Source: an uncultured Draconibacterium sp.
Lineage (GTDB): Bacteria > Bacteroidota > Bacteroidia > Bacteroidales > Prolixibacteraceae
Length of the DNA: 64,000 nucleotides
Reading direction: 5' to 3'
Assembly (NCBI RefSeq): GCF_963674925.1
Contig: NZ_OY771647.1
Span: forward strand, 883,501-947,500
Shown: in pieces, positions 18,756 to 28,069 of the stretch
How positions within the stretch are numbered: the stretch's first letter is position 1
Layout of the letters: every line of letters begins with the position of its first letter
The notes under the pieces: model-generated
Seen by the model: the letters and a program-made list of their open reading frames with translations, nothing else
Database searches by the model: none
Told to the model about the DNA's origin: nothing
Made by a program: the position numbers and the translations under genes

Positions 18756-19685
18756 ATGGAAAGACGAAATTTTATTCGAAACACAGTAGCGGGCAGCCTG
18801 GCATTTAGCGGTATTTCCGGAATTGCAAGTGCAGCAACACCAGATTCAAAAGTGTCAAATTCCGCTAAATTTAAGCTGAAATACGCGCCGGGGCTTGGAA
18901 CCTTCCGCGAGCATGTAGGCGAAGATCCGATTGAAAACCTGAAATTTATTGCCGACCAGGGTTTCACTGCATTTTTTGACAATGGACTGATGTGGAAACC
19001 TGCTGAAATGCAGGAAAAGATTGGTAACGAAGCAGCGCGGCTAGGCCTCGATATTGGCCCGTTTATCGTTTATGCCGATCACGGTGCCAAATACGGTGTT
19101 ACTGACGATCCTGAAGTAACTAAAATGTTGGTAGATAAAACCGAAGAAGCACTTAATGTACAAAAAAGAACAGGTGCAAAAACAGGATTGATAACGTTCG
19201 GTATATACGACGAAAAAATGGATTGGGATTATCAAACCATTAATGTAATTAATCATATGCGCGCTTGTTGTGTTGTTGCCGGAAAAAGCGGACTGGATTT
19301 GGTTATGGAACCACTAAATCACCAGGTCGACCATCCGAAATTATTCCTTACAAAAATGGCACAGGCAAAAATGATTTGTGTTGCCGTTAATCATCCAAGC
19401 TGCAAAATTGTTGACGATCTGTATCACCAGCAAATTACCGAGGGCAACCTCATTATGAATATGGATATCTGCTGGGATTATATTGGCGCGTTTCACTGTG
19501 GCGACAACCCCGGACGTAAAGAACCCGGAACCGGAGAGATTAACTTTGTCAATATCTTCAAACATATGTACGACAAAGGCTACAACGGAACAATTTGTGC
19601 CGAACATGGTAAAAGTATTCCCGGAAAAGAAGGCGAAACAGCTTTTATTGAAGCGTACCGGAAGGCCGATTCTTTTGACGTTTAA
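18756..19685 (+). CDS. Hydroxypyruvate isomerase-like TIM barrel protein with Tat-type signal
   Basis: A sugar-isomerase-like protein of 309 residues of the xylose isomerase/AP endonuclease 2 superfamily. The N-terminus MERRNFIRNTVAGSLAFSG looks like a twin-arginine export signal. Likely metal or substrate residues lie in LVMEPLNHQ, VDDLYHQQ, the loop around HCGDNPGRKEPGTGEI (characteristic of the Hyi family) and CAEHGKSI. It is the last gene before a strong terminator, so it probably belongs with the GH2 and sulfatase genes and may process a released sugar or uronate outside the cytoplasm. The start at 18756 follows a 106-base gap after the sulfatase; the frame is open further upstream but that part overlaps the sulfatase gene. 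Confidence 0.85.
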   Translation: MERRNFIRNTVAGSLAFSGISGIASAATPDSKVSNSAKFKLKYAPGLGTFREHVGEDPIENLKFIADQGFTAFFDNGLMWKPAEMQEKIGNEAARLGLDIGPFIVYADHGAKYGVTDDPEVTKMLVDKTEEALNVQKRTGAKTGLITFGIYDEKMDWDYQTINVINHMRACCVVAGKSGLDLVMEPLNHQVDHPKLFLTKMAQAKMICVAVNHPSCKIVDDLYHQQITEGNLIMNMDICWDYIGAFHCGDNPGRKEPGTGEINFVNIFKHMYDKGYNGTICAEHGKSIPGKEGETAFIEAYRKADSFDV

Positions 19686-19707
19686 AAGGAAAATCAATAA
19701 ATAACTG

Positions 19708-19739
19708 AAAAAGGTGGTTGCTAGCAAACCACCTTTTTT
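19708..19739 (+). terminator. Intrinsic terminator of the glycan-degradation operon
   Basis: AAAAAGGTGGTT (19708-19719) and AACCACCTTTTT form a stem around a short loop, ending in six T residues. It starts 22 bases after the TIM-barrel stop codon. Confidence 0.9.
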
Positions 19740-19968
19740 CATTTATGTTTAAACTTAGAGGAGGTGGGCAGTTTTCGACAACAAACATCACCGAAGAACT
19801 ACCAAATATTTTGTACTCATTGTATATATGTACTTCTTTGAACGTTTTGCAAAGATCGTTCGTCATTCGATAAACGCATCTTCAAATCGTAAAAATTAAG
19901 CTCCATATTGTAAAAAGCATGTTCGTAGAGCAATATTTTGTATTTTTATATCTCAATTTAATTCGCAA

Positions 19969-21129
19969 ATGATTCACACTATTGCTCTATTATCTCCTAT
20001 TTACATTACCTTATTTTGGGGCATAATATTTTTAACAAAGAAAAAATCAGATAACGCTCCACGTTGGATACTTGGCCTGTTTTTAATTTTTGCTTGCTTT
20101 TTATATATATGTCATGCCATATTCTTTTCGAAATTGTATCACCTTTATGCTTTTTTCGAAGGTATTTATCTGTATACCGGCCTTTCGCTCTACCCTCTTT
20201 TTTACACTTATATTTTAAAACTAACCACCCAGCGTTTTAAATCACCGTGGTATTTATTTCACTTTATACCCGGCATTCTTTTTGGGGTAGTTTCGCTGAT
20301 ACTAACGCTTACACTATCGCCCGAACAACGCATATACTACGTTAAGCACATTCTCATCGAAACAAACCTGAAAGCCATAAATTTTAGTACTTTACCCGGT
20401 ATAAAAGGATGGATTTTTCTGGTAAGCCGAATCGTTTTTATTGTTCAAACAATCGTTTATCTGATCCTGATTATTCAGCTGTCTAATAAACACAACAAAA
20501 CCATTAACCAATATTTTTCGAATACCGAAGGTAAAAACATGAACTGGGTACGTAACCTGAGTATCATTGCCTTTGCCGTATCGATTGCAGCTATTGTTTT
20601 TGCGTTAATGGGAAGGAGTTATTTTATACACCATAACCTTTCGCTTCTAATTCCTTCCGTTTTTTTTACCATCATATTTTTTCTGGTCGGATACAAAGGA
20701 AATATGCAGCGAGAGATCTTCGAGCGACTGTACGAACCAGAGGAAAACAATTCGAATGAAGAGATTGCGGACTCCACTGAAAATGATTTAAAAACACGCC
20801 TTATAAAACTATTCGAACACGACAAAATCCACCAGGTTAACAATTTGAGAATAAGCACTGTTTGCGAATCACTACTTACCAACCGCACCTACATTTCGAA
20901 ATTGATTAACGAAGAATTTGAGATGAATTTTAACGAGTTTGTAAACAAATACCGGGTGGAAGAGGCCAAACAACTGTTACTTTCCCATGAAAACGACAAA
21001 TTCACCATGGAATATATTGCCCAGCAAGCCGGTTTTGGTTCGGTTGCATCATTTTCGCGGGTGTTTAAAGAAATTGAAGGAATAACTCCGGGTAAATATC
21101 GCGAAAAACATAGTACACACGCTAAGTAA
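19969..21129 (+). CDS. Membrane-anchored AraC-family transcriptional regulator
   Basis: A regulator of 386 residues. The N-terminal 235 residues contain about seven hydrophobic helices (starting IALLSPIYITLFWGIIFL) and the C-terminal 100 residues form an AraC DNA-binding domain with two helix-turn-helix units (LRISTVCESLLTNRTYISKL and FTMEYIAQQAGFGSVASFSR), ending in the usual FKEIEGITPGKYR. Such seven-helix AraC proteins are common in Bacteroidota and probably sense a signal at the membrane. It follows the glycan-degradation operon but has its own upstream region of about 230 bases, so control of that operon is a plausible inference only. Confidence 0.9.
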   Translation: MIHTIALLSPIYITLFWGIIFLTKKKSDNAPRWILGLFLIFACFLYICHAIFFSKLYHLYAFFEGIYLYTGLSLYPLFYTYILKLTTQRFKSPWYLFHFIPGILFGVVSLILTLTLSPEQRIYYVKHILIETNLKAINFSTLPGIKGWIFLVSRIVFIVQTIVYLILIIQLSNKHNKTINQYFSNTEGKNMNWVRNLSIIAFAVSIAAIVFALMGRSYFIHHNLSLLIPSVFFTIIFFLVGYKGNMQREIFERLYEPEENNSNEEIADSTENDLKTRLIKLFEHDKIHQVNNLRISTVCESLLTNRTYISKLINEEFEMNFNEFVNKYRVEEAKQLLLSHENDKFTMEYIAQQAGFGSVASFSRVFKEIEGITPGKYREKHSTHAK

Positions 21130-21589
21130 ACAAACCGGTTATTTGTTGGCCAGTATTAAGTGACTAATAATTGGTTTCACATCAAAATCATTCGGCAACA
21201 GAATTCTAATTTCGTGTGTATGTTTCCAGGATAAATCGTATAATAGTATACCAAATGAAGTCCGTAAAATGGTTTTTTTATTAGTTTTATTTTTCTAAGG
21301 CCTGATAACGGATAATCCCAGTTATGAAAATAACCATTGAAATAAGCACATTTTTCACCAATGATTATCTGCTTGTCTCCCTTTAGATTTTTCCTGTAGA
21401 AATACCATGGAAAAAATTTCGATACAAATCATCGGCTCTTCATATTGAAACTTTGGAAAAGAAAGCTTCTCTATTGAAAAAGATCTGGCAGAATATGGTT
21501 CGTGCCGGGTTATTTGAGAGTGTTGATGCCGTGAACTGATGAACATCTCGACCAACTTCCTTCGCTAGCACCTTTTCTACACCCATCCT
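21130..21589. other. Intergenic stretch, possibly more of a decayed gene
   Basis: No intact gene. A frame in phase with the pseudogene downstream can be read weakly around 21420-21530 but is interrupted by stops, so this may be the eroded front of the same M20 peptidase gene. The similarity is too weak to claim. Confidence 0.35.
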
Positions 21590-21910
21590 ATGCAATACGT
21601 GATTACCGAGGGTGGCAAAACTCCAAACGTTGTTCCCGATAAAGCAAGTGATGGTGCTTTATCATAAATACGGGAACGAATTGAAGATATGTACAACAGG
21701 CTTCTGAAGTGTGCCAAAGGTGTTGCAATGGCTTTTGGAACTGAGCTCTAAAAGGAGCGTGTTATGGCAGCAGCTCACCAACAACACGAAAACCAGTCGC
21801 TCGCAGAACTAATGGATGCCAAAATACAAGAAATAGGAATGCCGGCTGAACCGGAGGAAATAATTTATCAGAAGACGCCGCTCCTCCACTGGATATTAAT
21901 GAAAGTTTGA
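21590..21910 (+). pseudogene. Decayed M20/AbgB-like peptidase fragment
   Basis: One frame from ATG 21590 to TGA 21910 reads MQYVITEGGKTPNVVPDKAS, then after a TAA codon IRERIEDMYNRLLKCAKGVA, then after a second TAA a segment with AELMDAKIQEIGMPAEPEE. This succession matches the middle of aminobenzoyl-glutamate utilisation protein B and related M20 peptidases (YVIxxGGxxPNVVPDxA, then xxxYxRxxxCAKGAAxxTGTE). With two in-frame stops and no front or end, the gene is dead. The neighbours give no hint of its former operon. Confidence 0.65.
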
Positions 21911-22129
21911 TGAATAAATAAGGTCTGCTCATGGAGAAAATAATAAAACGAAAACACGTATTTCAACATCACAAATACATAAAATTCAATCTATTTATTA
22001 TTACTTTTATTCAGTCATGGCCTGACTCTAAGTCATAGGAAAAGGAACCTATATTATTCCAATAGATTAGAACCGATTGAAAGCTCGCAATAAAACTACT
22101 TACGAACAATAACCTTTAGAATTAAACCA

Positions 22130-22549
22130 ATGAAAAAGAAAAAGAAACAATCATTCGCAGGAAAAATAATTATTGGAAGTATAGCACTAATTTTTTTCGC
22201 TTACGGATGCTTTTTGAGCCTGTTGTGGCTGGGAGGAACAAAAACCCAAGCCAGTGTGCAAAATTTCAGGAGAGAAATGGGCGAACGCAACGAAACCATT
22301 CGCAACCAATATACTTATACTTATGATTATGAATTTACCGTTTCCGGTAAAACATATTCTGGTAACTCAAAAAAAGTAAAAGGCCCTCTCTTTTTGAAAG
22401 ACCAAGGCAATATTGCTATTACCGTTCATTATTTACCCTGTTGCCCGATGCTTAATGCTCCAACTGACGATTTTAGTCCCTGGTATAAAATACTGATTTA
22501 TTTTGCTGTAACCTTGATTTTGGGCTATTTCTTAAAAAGGATGAGATAA
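22130..22549 (+). CDS. Small membrane protein, DUF3592-like
   Basis: A protein of 139 residues with a lysine-rich start, a transmembrane helix at about 12-34 (IIIGSIALIFFAYGCFLSLLWL), a soluble middle domain of about 75 residues (YTYDYEFTVSGKTYSGNSK, ITVHYLPCCPMLN) and a second helix near the C-terminus (KILIYFAVTLILGYFL). The order and the YxYxFxVxGKxYxG pattern fit DUF3592-type proteins, whose function is unknown. It is the only plus-strand gene in this part and lies tail to tail with the zinc-ribbon cluster. Its topology resembles the minus-strand protein at 27398-27955 only in general layout. Confidence 0.75.
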   Translation: MKKKKKQSFAGKIIIGSIALIFFAYGCFLSLLWLGGTKTQASVQNFRREMGERNETIRNQYTYTYDYEFTVSGKTYSGNSKKVKGPLFLKDQGNIAITVHYLPCCPMLNAPTDDFSPWYKILIYFAVTLILGYFLKRMR

Positions 22550-22597
22550 ACGCACGACCAGTTTCTCTAATTTAGAGATTTGTTGATTGCCATTTTC

Positions 22598-23317
22598 TTA
22601 ATTGGCTGATCTGATTACCTTTTTCGACTGCAAATGTTTTATTTTTAAATCGACCAAACGATCTGAGAGCTGCCTTCCCTCCGGAGAAACAACGGCATAC
22701 CTGTCTTTTTCATTCAACAAATTATAAGCAGTTTCACATGCTTCAACCGCTGCTTCGTAATCTTCTTTTTGTTCCATAACCCTACTCAAAAGATCGTAAG
22801 CTTCCGGTAACTTTTTCGAAAGTTGTATCGCTTTTTGGGCATCATCTTCAGCATTTTCCACCTGATTTAATGCCAAATATGCAAGTCCCCGCTTCGAAAG
22901 AGCATAGGCTACTGAGTTATCAGAAATCTTTTCTTGAGCAAGCTCAAGCCCTCTATTCATATCTTGTAGTGCATTTGTATTATCTCCCAGTTCAACCTCA
23001 ATTTCTCCTCGAAATAATAATCCACTGACATGATCGGGTTGCAGGCTCAACAATTCATCAAGATAATCTTTCGATTTCTCTGTCCAGTTCATTTGGTTAG
23101 CTGCTTTAGCCTGTACATAAAAAGCACTTACCTTTCTTTGCTCATCAGAAAATGCCCGGTTTGCTCGCCTTGCTTTCCGCATTGCCTGATCCATATCGCC
23201 GCTTTGATAAGCTAATTGGGCATCGGTAAGTTCCTTCTCCGAGTCGATCAGGAAAATACTAAAGACAGTAATTACTACTGCAATAAAAAAAGATGCTATG
23301 CGTACAAATTTTATCAT
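22598..23317 (-). CDS. Membrane-anchored TPR protein
   Basis: A protein of 239 residues with an N-terminal hydrophobic helix (residues 5-25, IASFFIAVVITVFSIFLID) and about five TPR-type repeats over residues 28-205 (for example AYQSGDMDQAMRKARRANRA, YALSKRGLAYLALNQVENAE). TPRs bind other proteins, so a scaffold or adaptor role in the envelope is likely. The start ATG overlaps the stop of the upstream zinc-ribbon gene by four bases (23314-23317), so the two are translationally coupled. It is the last gene of the long minus-strand cluster. Confidence 0.8.
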   Translation of the reverse strand: MIKFVRIASFFIAVVITVFSIFLIDSEKELTDAQLAYQSGDMDQAMRKARRANRAFSDEQRKVSAFYVQAKAANQMNWTEKSKDYLDELLSLQPDHVSGLLFRGEIEVELGDNTNALQDMNRGLELAQEKISDNSVAYALSKRGLAYLALNQVENAEDDAQKAIQLSKKLPEAYDLLSRVMEQKEDYEAAVEACETAYNLLNEKDRYAVVSPEGRQLSDRLVDLKIKHLQSKKVIRSAN

Positions 23318-23910
23318 GATTTTCTATTTGAAGTGGGCAATGGTAAAGTTATCAGTATAAAAAAGAACATAAAAAACAGGTCGATGCCCGATAGCAGCAA
23401 CCAAAAGCCTCCGCTCAAACCTTCGGAAAAAGTATGATGCGTTACTCCGGCCCTTGAAAATATGGCAAAAACCGATTCAGTAGTATCGCCTGACCAAACC
23501 CTGCCAAGCCAGTTAAAGGGGTCAAAAACAGGTTGTGCCAATCCAAATCCAATTGACTGAGCGCACATAAAAACAAGGAACAGAACTATGGCCATTTTCG
23601 ATCTCACATTAGCAAGGGCTTCAGTTTGTTGTCCGGCTATTGATTTAACTATACCTGAAATAAGAAATCCAACTATTACTCCCTGTATTAGTACATAGTA
23701 CCCTATCCAGTATCGTACCCAGCCAATAACAACACCGATTACAACAGTAACTAAAACCCATTTCAGAATGCTATCTCCTGTAATTTTTTCTGAAACCACG
23801 GATTTTGATTTTTTTGTAACCGGTGCTTCATTTTCAATGAGCGCTCCACAGTGTTGACAGAATTTGTCGTCAGGTGAAACAGGTTTGCCACATTTATTAC
23901 AATATTTCAT
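23314..23910 (-). CDS. Zinc-ribbon multi-pass membrane protein
   Basis: A protein of 198 residues. The N-terminus is a single zinc ribbon with C4, C7, C18 and C21 (CNKCGKPVSPDDKFCQHCG). After a short linker follow about four hydrophobic helices (47-70, 73-90, 105-125 and 165-190). The zinc ribbon would lie in the cytoplasm. I do not recognise the membrane part. It is 9 bases from the large exported protein upstream and overlaps the TPR gene downstream, so it belongs to the same transcript. Confidence 0.8.
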   Translation of the reverse strand: MKYCNKCGKPVSPDDKFCQHCGALIENEAPVTKKSKSVVSEKITGDSILKWVLVTVVIGVVIGWVRYWIGYYVLIQGVIVGFLISGIVKSIAGQQTEALANVRSKMAIVLFLVFMCAQSIGFGLAQPVFDPFNWLGRVWSGDTTESVFAIFSRAGVTHHTFSEGLSGGFWLLLSGIDLFFMFFFILITLPLPTSNRKS

Positions 23911-23919
23911 TTTATATTT

Positions 23920-26900
23920 TTATTTAGTCAGCGGATTATGCCCAAAATTTATCATTAAATCGTTTATCACATCATTAATGGTTTTTCCCCCGGTTTCCAT
24001 ATAAACCTCTTTTTCTGCCTGCATTAACTTCATCGGGTTTACCTCTTCCGTGCCAATTCGTTTAAATCGGTTATTCATGTTAGTCCAATAATCTATCCTC
24101 TCCTGTGTTTGTTTGTATTCGAAAGAACCGGGTTTTTGTGTTTTTAGTTCTGCGTCCAGTTTTTTCAATAACATGTTGTCGACCTCTTTGTAGCTTTCGC
24201 GGCATTTGGCTTGCAGTTTAGCAGTGTTGGTCATGGTTTTGTTGTTCTGAATGTTATTCATTTTAACCTCGAGAACTTTACCTACACTAGCTACATCTTC
24301 AGCTGTGAGCTGGTTAAAATCAACATCCTTATCCAAGAGTTTCAGGGCGGCATAAGCTTCTTCGTGTTTCGAAGTTACCAGGTTCATGTCCGACATTGGT
24401 GCATTAACACCAAACAAATCCTTATACTCAATATTCATCGAGCCTTGAGCATCGTTCATAAAAACCTCAATATCTACCTCTTTTCCGTTTTTCAAAATCC
24501 GGGTAGGTTCTCTCCCTGTCGTTTTGCTAACTGGCCCCAAATCGAGATCCATGCTTGATGTACCACCGCTACTGGCATTTCTGAACTGTTTAAAATCAAT
24601 ATCGTCCATGTTATAACCTTGCTCTTCGAGGCGTTTTACCATCGCGGGTGTCATTTTTTTGTAATTAGCCTGAACCAGGTTGTCAAACTCCATTCGCGAG
24701 GAAGGACTAGCTTTGTATTTAAACAACCACTTGGCATGATAGTCGGCATTCATTGACGCACTTAGCTGCCCCAGTTCTCCTTCAAGTTGTGAAATCTTTG
24801 AAGCATTGGCCGCTGGATTCGTTTTTAGATTCCGCAGTTCAACATTCATATTGTCGAACGCTTTCATAATATCTTTGGCTTCTTCCATTTTTTGCGTAGT
24901 ACGCATGGCCTGCAATATTTCGTTTGAGCGCTGAGCCGAAGTTTTTGCAATAGGTTTAAAAAGCCTGCTGTTAGGCCCGCGGGTAATTAAGGCAACTTTT
25001 GTTATTCCCTGCGAACTCAGATGAACGGCCTGATTAATAAGAATTTCTGTTCCGGTTTGTTTTGCGGCCTCCCAAAGCCTTTCGCTGGTTGAAAGCTGCG
25101 GATTTTTTGCTGCAGTTTGGTAACCATCGTAAAACGATACAGCTGCACCGGTATACGGCGACCAAAAGTTTAACGATTGTTTTAGCGCTTCTTCGGGGCC
25201 GCCATAAATCATTCCGGTTACACCCCCATAAATCGCCCCCAGAGCTTTCCCTCCATAGATTGTTGTTGCTGCCTCTGCACCATAGGTTCCTGCAAGTTCG
25301 GCGCTACCTAAACCAATAACAGCTGACCCGGCTGCGGCAATAGTCGATTTTGCCCAAAATTCATTTTCTTCCGAATTTACTATTTCCAACTGTGCCTGAG
25401 CATAATCCTGCCCGGCATAACCAACAATCATTTGGTTGATATTATTTCTCACTTTAAGTGCCTGCTCCAAATCGCCTGAAGCAACAGTTTTTGGATCGAG
25501 GGCTTTCAAGATATATTCTCGTGCCTTTTCACGAACCTTGTATGGAAGAAGTTTTACCTGCCGAAATGTACCATCGAAAATACGGCTTGTAGCATCCCTG
25601 TCCGCAGCCTTTTGTTTGGTATCCTGAATAAATTTATTCCTTGCATAATCATCAAAAACCTGGCGAGTACGCGTATAATCGCCTGTTTCAAGGTATTTAA
25701 TATTGTCGTAATACGAGGTTCGGGTTGATTGATAGCCCATAATCCTCACCTGGCAATCATTTATCTGGTCGGTTAAATTTTTACGGTCGGCAGGAGTTTT
25801 TGCACCAGATAACTTTCCTCTTAAATCACTGATAATTGAGCGTTCGCGTTCGATCTGTTTATCTAACGACTGAATATTTTCCCGGTACGAAGCAAGCGAT
25901 TCCTGCCGGCTTTGTTCGGCAAGGGCAACCGAGTCTTTTGCTGAAATACGGCCAGACTCTTGTTGTGCAGTCACATCATACTTTTCATCCAGCTCTTTTT
26001 TTCTCTCGCGGCGTTGTTTCCCTTTTAGTTTTTCGGCTTCAAGGTATTCCATCATCTCTGTGCGCATATCATCCTCAAAGTCGGAAAGTGCCTCGGCTGA
26101 TAATAAACCGTTTTGGTCTGGCTCGTAATTGTCCCATTTGTTAAAATAAGACCACAACATTGCATGTTTGAAAAAGAAACCTGCAGTTTGCATGCGACTC
26201 AAATAGCGCTTACAGGTATTGCTGAAATAATGCATTTCAGCATATTCTTCGTGTTCTTCGCCAACATTCGACTGTTCCGAAAGCATCATCAGTTTCATGT
26301 ATGAAGTATTGGGGAAACGCCTAATCATGGGGTATGTAAACCTTTCAAATGTTCCATCGTCTTCTTCCATTCCGGCCGTAGGTGAATAACTTTCGTTTAC
26401 CTGTTCAATTCTAATATGCGCTAACCAGTCTTCATCAGATCCCAGATTTTCAATATGCCCATCTTCAACAAGTTCAATAATCTGGTAGTTTCCTTTTACC
26501 TGAGCTACATGCCTGAGAAGTGGTTCGTAAAGCTCGTCCAGGCTGGTGGTTTGCACATTGCTTCTTCGGTAGCCCGCCCAGCATTCACCCAGGGTTCCCT
26601 TTTCCTTTTCGGGAAACATATTTTTATAGTGTTTGGCCGCTTCGCATTTTGCTTCGAGTGGATTTGGCGGATTACCCAGTTCCGAAATTTTGTTAGCCAA
26701 TACTTTCATCGTATTTTCCAGTGCAGCCATTGTATTGGCATGAAAGGCACCTTCGCTCATAATTTGTTCCCAGGCTTCACGGTCGTCATCTTCTACAGCA
26801 ACAGCAGCATCAATAAGAATCATTTGCTGAGCCGATAAACGGTGCATATACGCTTCGCGCACACCAAGAAATTCAGCAATTAATGGATTAAGTGCGTTCA

Positions 26901-27369
26901 AATAATCAATTATCTCCTGCGAGGGATAGTCGAACAGGGGCTGCCAGTTGGATTCGAATTTTTGATATTCCTCTTGTGACATTACTCCGTAAATAAGTTT
27001 CATTCCTTCAAATGCCACCGAAACAGCAGAATTGTAACTAAACATTGAAAGTTGCTGATAATCGGGTAAAGCAGATGGAATTTCGGTATCAAAACCTTCA
27101 GAAAGTTCAAACATCGGGTTGGAAGAAACTTCCCAGGGAAATCCTTCCAAATTTGAATTCTGTGGAGAACACGGATCACCCAGTTCTAATTTGATTGTTG
27201 GAATTTTTCCTTTATCTATCTCGGGGGCAGAAATATTAAATTGAGGAAAAACAGTATCGCCTTTTAATTCCAAAATATGCCCGAAGCGATTGCATGTAAT
27301 AGCGTGCGTAAAATTTGCCACGAAACAAATACAAATAAACAAAAATGCTTTTGAAATAAGTAACCTCAT
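23920..27369 (-). CDS. Large exported protein of unknown function with toxin-like layout
   Basis: A 1149-residue protein that I cannot assign to a family. It has a signal peptide (1-23, ending THA), a helical N-terminal region, a charged coiled-coil region (about 436-560, e.g. SYRENIQSLDKQIERERSI), a glycine/alanine-rich segment (about 674-750, GSAVIGLGSAELAG, GALYGG-like repeats) of the sort that precedes C-terminal domains in polymorphic toxins, a second helical region (810-875) and a C-terminal domain (about 880-1149). The C-terminal domain contains GGTSSMDLDLG (935-945) followed by VDIEVF (965-970), which resembles the Gly-Ser/D-x-D and third acidic residue of nucleotidyltransferase folds; this is a weak inference. 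It sits between a zinc-ribbon membrane protein and a C-terminal zinc-ribbon protein. No obvious immunity gene is seen. Confidence 0.7.
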   Translation of the reverse strand: MRLLISKAFLFICICFVANFTHAITCNRFGHILELKGDTVFPQFNISAPEIDKGKIPTIKLELGDPCSPQNSNLEGFPWEVSSNPMFELSEGFDTEIPSALPDYQQLSMFSYNSAVSVAFEGMKLIYGVMSQEEYQKFESNWQPLFDYPSQEIIDYLNALNPLIAEFLGVREAYMHRLSAQQMILIDAAVAVEDDDREAWEQIMSEGAFHANTMAALENTMKVLANKISELGNPPNPLEAKCEAAKHYKNMFPEKEKGTLGECWAGYRRSNVQTTSLDELYEPLLRHVAQVKGNYQIIELVEDGHIENLGSDEDWLAHIRIEQVNESYSPTAGMEEDDGTFERFTYPMIRRFPNTSYMKLMMLSEQSNVGEEHEEYAEMHYFSNTCKRYLSRMQTAGFFFKHAMLWSYFNKWDNYEPDQNGLLSAEALSDFEDDMRTEMMEYLEAEKLKGKQRRERKKELDEKYDVTAQQESGRISAKDSVALAEQSRQESLASYRENIQSLDKQIERERSIISDLRGKLSGAKTPADRKNLTDQINDCQVRIMGYQSTRTSYYDNIKYLETGDYTRTRQVFDDYARNKFIQDTKQKAADRDATSRIFDGTFRQVKLLPYKVREKAREYILKALDPKTVASGDLEQALKVRNNINQMIVGYAGQDYAQAQLEIVNSEENEFWAKSTIAAAGSAVIGLGSAELAGTYGAEAATTIYGGKALGAIYGGVTGMIYGGPEEALKQSLNFWSPYTGAAVSFYDGYQTAAKNPQLSTSERLWEAAKQTGTEILINQAVHLSSQGITKVALITRGPNSRLFKPIAKTSAQRSNEILQAMRTTQKMEEAKDIMKAFDNMNVELRNLKTNPAANASKISQLEGELGQLSASMNADYHAKWLFKYKASPSSRMEFDNLVQANYKKMTPAMVKRLEEQGYNMDDIDFKQFRNASSGGTSSMDLDLGPVSKTTGREPTRILKNGKEVDIEVFMNDAQGSMNIEYKDLFGVNAPMSDMNLVTSKHEEAYAALKLLDKDVDFNQLTAEDVASVGKVLEVKMNNIQNNKTMTNTAKLQAKCRESYKEVDNMLLKKLDAELKTQKPGSFEYKQTQERIDYWTNMNNRFKRIGTEEVNPMKLMQAEKEVYMETGGKTINDVINDLMINFGHNPLTK

Positions 27370-27397
27370 ATTCTACAATTCATTAATCGACATGACT

Positions 27398-27955
27398 TTA
27401 TTTTAACAAGGGGCAACCGCAATTTCGGCATACGTTTTCTCCTATATCATGTAAAAATGCACAGGCGTTACAAAAAATTATCGTATCGCCTGTTTTATCA
27501 AACTTCTCGTATGATTTTAGCCGCTCGTGCCGCCTGACTTTGTCGCCAATTTTATAATAATTAAAAACGGTATCATCGTTTTCGGTGCGTATTTCGTGTA
27601 CTTTCCCAGTTTCGCTTTTGATGTAAACCGTGCAAACCATACATTCTGCTTTCGATCCCTGATAGCCAATGTCTTTCATTATGATATTTATCTTTTTGTT
27701 TACCACCGCTCCATCCCAATTACGCTTTTGTTTTGATCGGCCGGAGAAAAATCCAATTACAACAAAGACTAAACCAATACCCAGCCCAATCTGCAAGGCC
27801 TCCGGATTGTCCATTTTATCGCTTAATGCGCCATATAGGAAAAATCCGAATATTGCCATGAAAGCAATAATCAACGAAAACTGAAACTTCCAGTTTTTAG
27901 TGTTTCTTAAGTACTTGTCAAACGATTGGTCGTCTATTTTATCTGAATACGGCAC
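27398..27955 (-). CDS. Membrane protein with C-terminal zinc ribbon
   Basis: A protein of 185 residues with two transmembrane helices (about 27-45, FSLIIAFMAIFGFFLYG, and 55-71, IGLGIGLVFVVIGFF), a beta-rich middle domain of about 90 residues (NWDGAVVNKKINIIMKD, YYKIGDKVRRHERLKSYEK) and a C-terminal CxxC...CxxC zinc ribbon (CNACAFLHDIGENVCRNCG). The ribbon is at the opposite end compared with the other zinc-ribbon proteins of the cluster. It is 28 bases upstream of the large exported protein on the same strand. The function is not known. Confidence 0.78.
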   Translation of the reverse strand: MPYSDKIDDQSFDKYLRNTKNWKFQFSLIIAFMAIFGFFLYGALSDKMDNPEALQIGLGIGLVFVVIGFFSGRSKQKRNWDGAVVNKKINIIMKDIGYQGSKAECMVCTVYIKSETGKVHEIRTENDDTVFNYYKIGDKVRRHERLKSYEKFDKTGDTIIFCNACAFLHDIGENVCRNCGCPLLK

Positions 27956-28069
27956 GTGCTTATTGCGTTATTGCTGACTGTAAAAATTTTAGTTCATTCT
28001 ATTTTCTCAAAATGTGATCTTATACAAAACGACTATTCATATAAGGCACCTAACTTTTTTATCTCCTTT

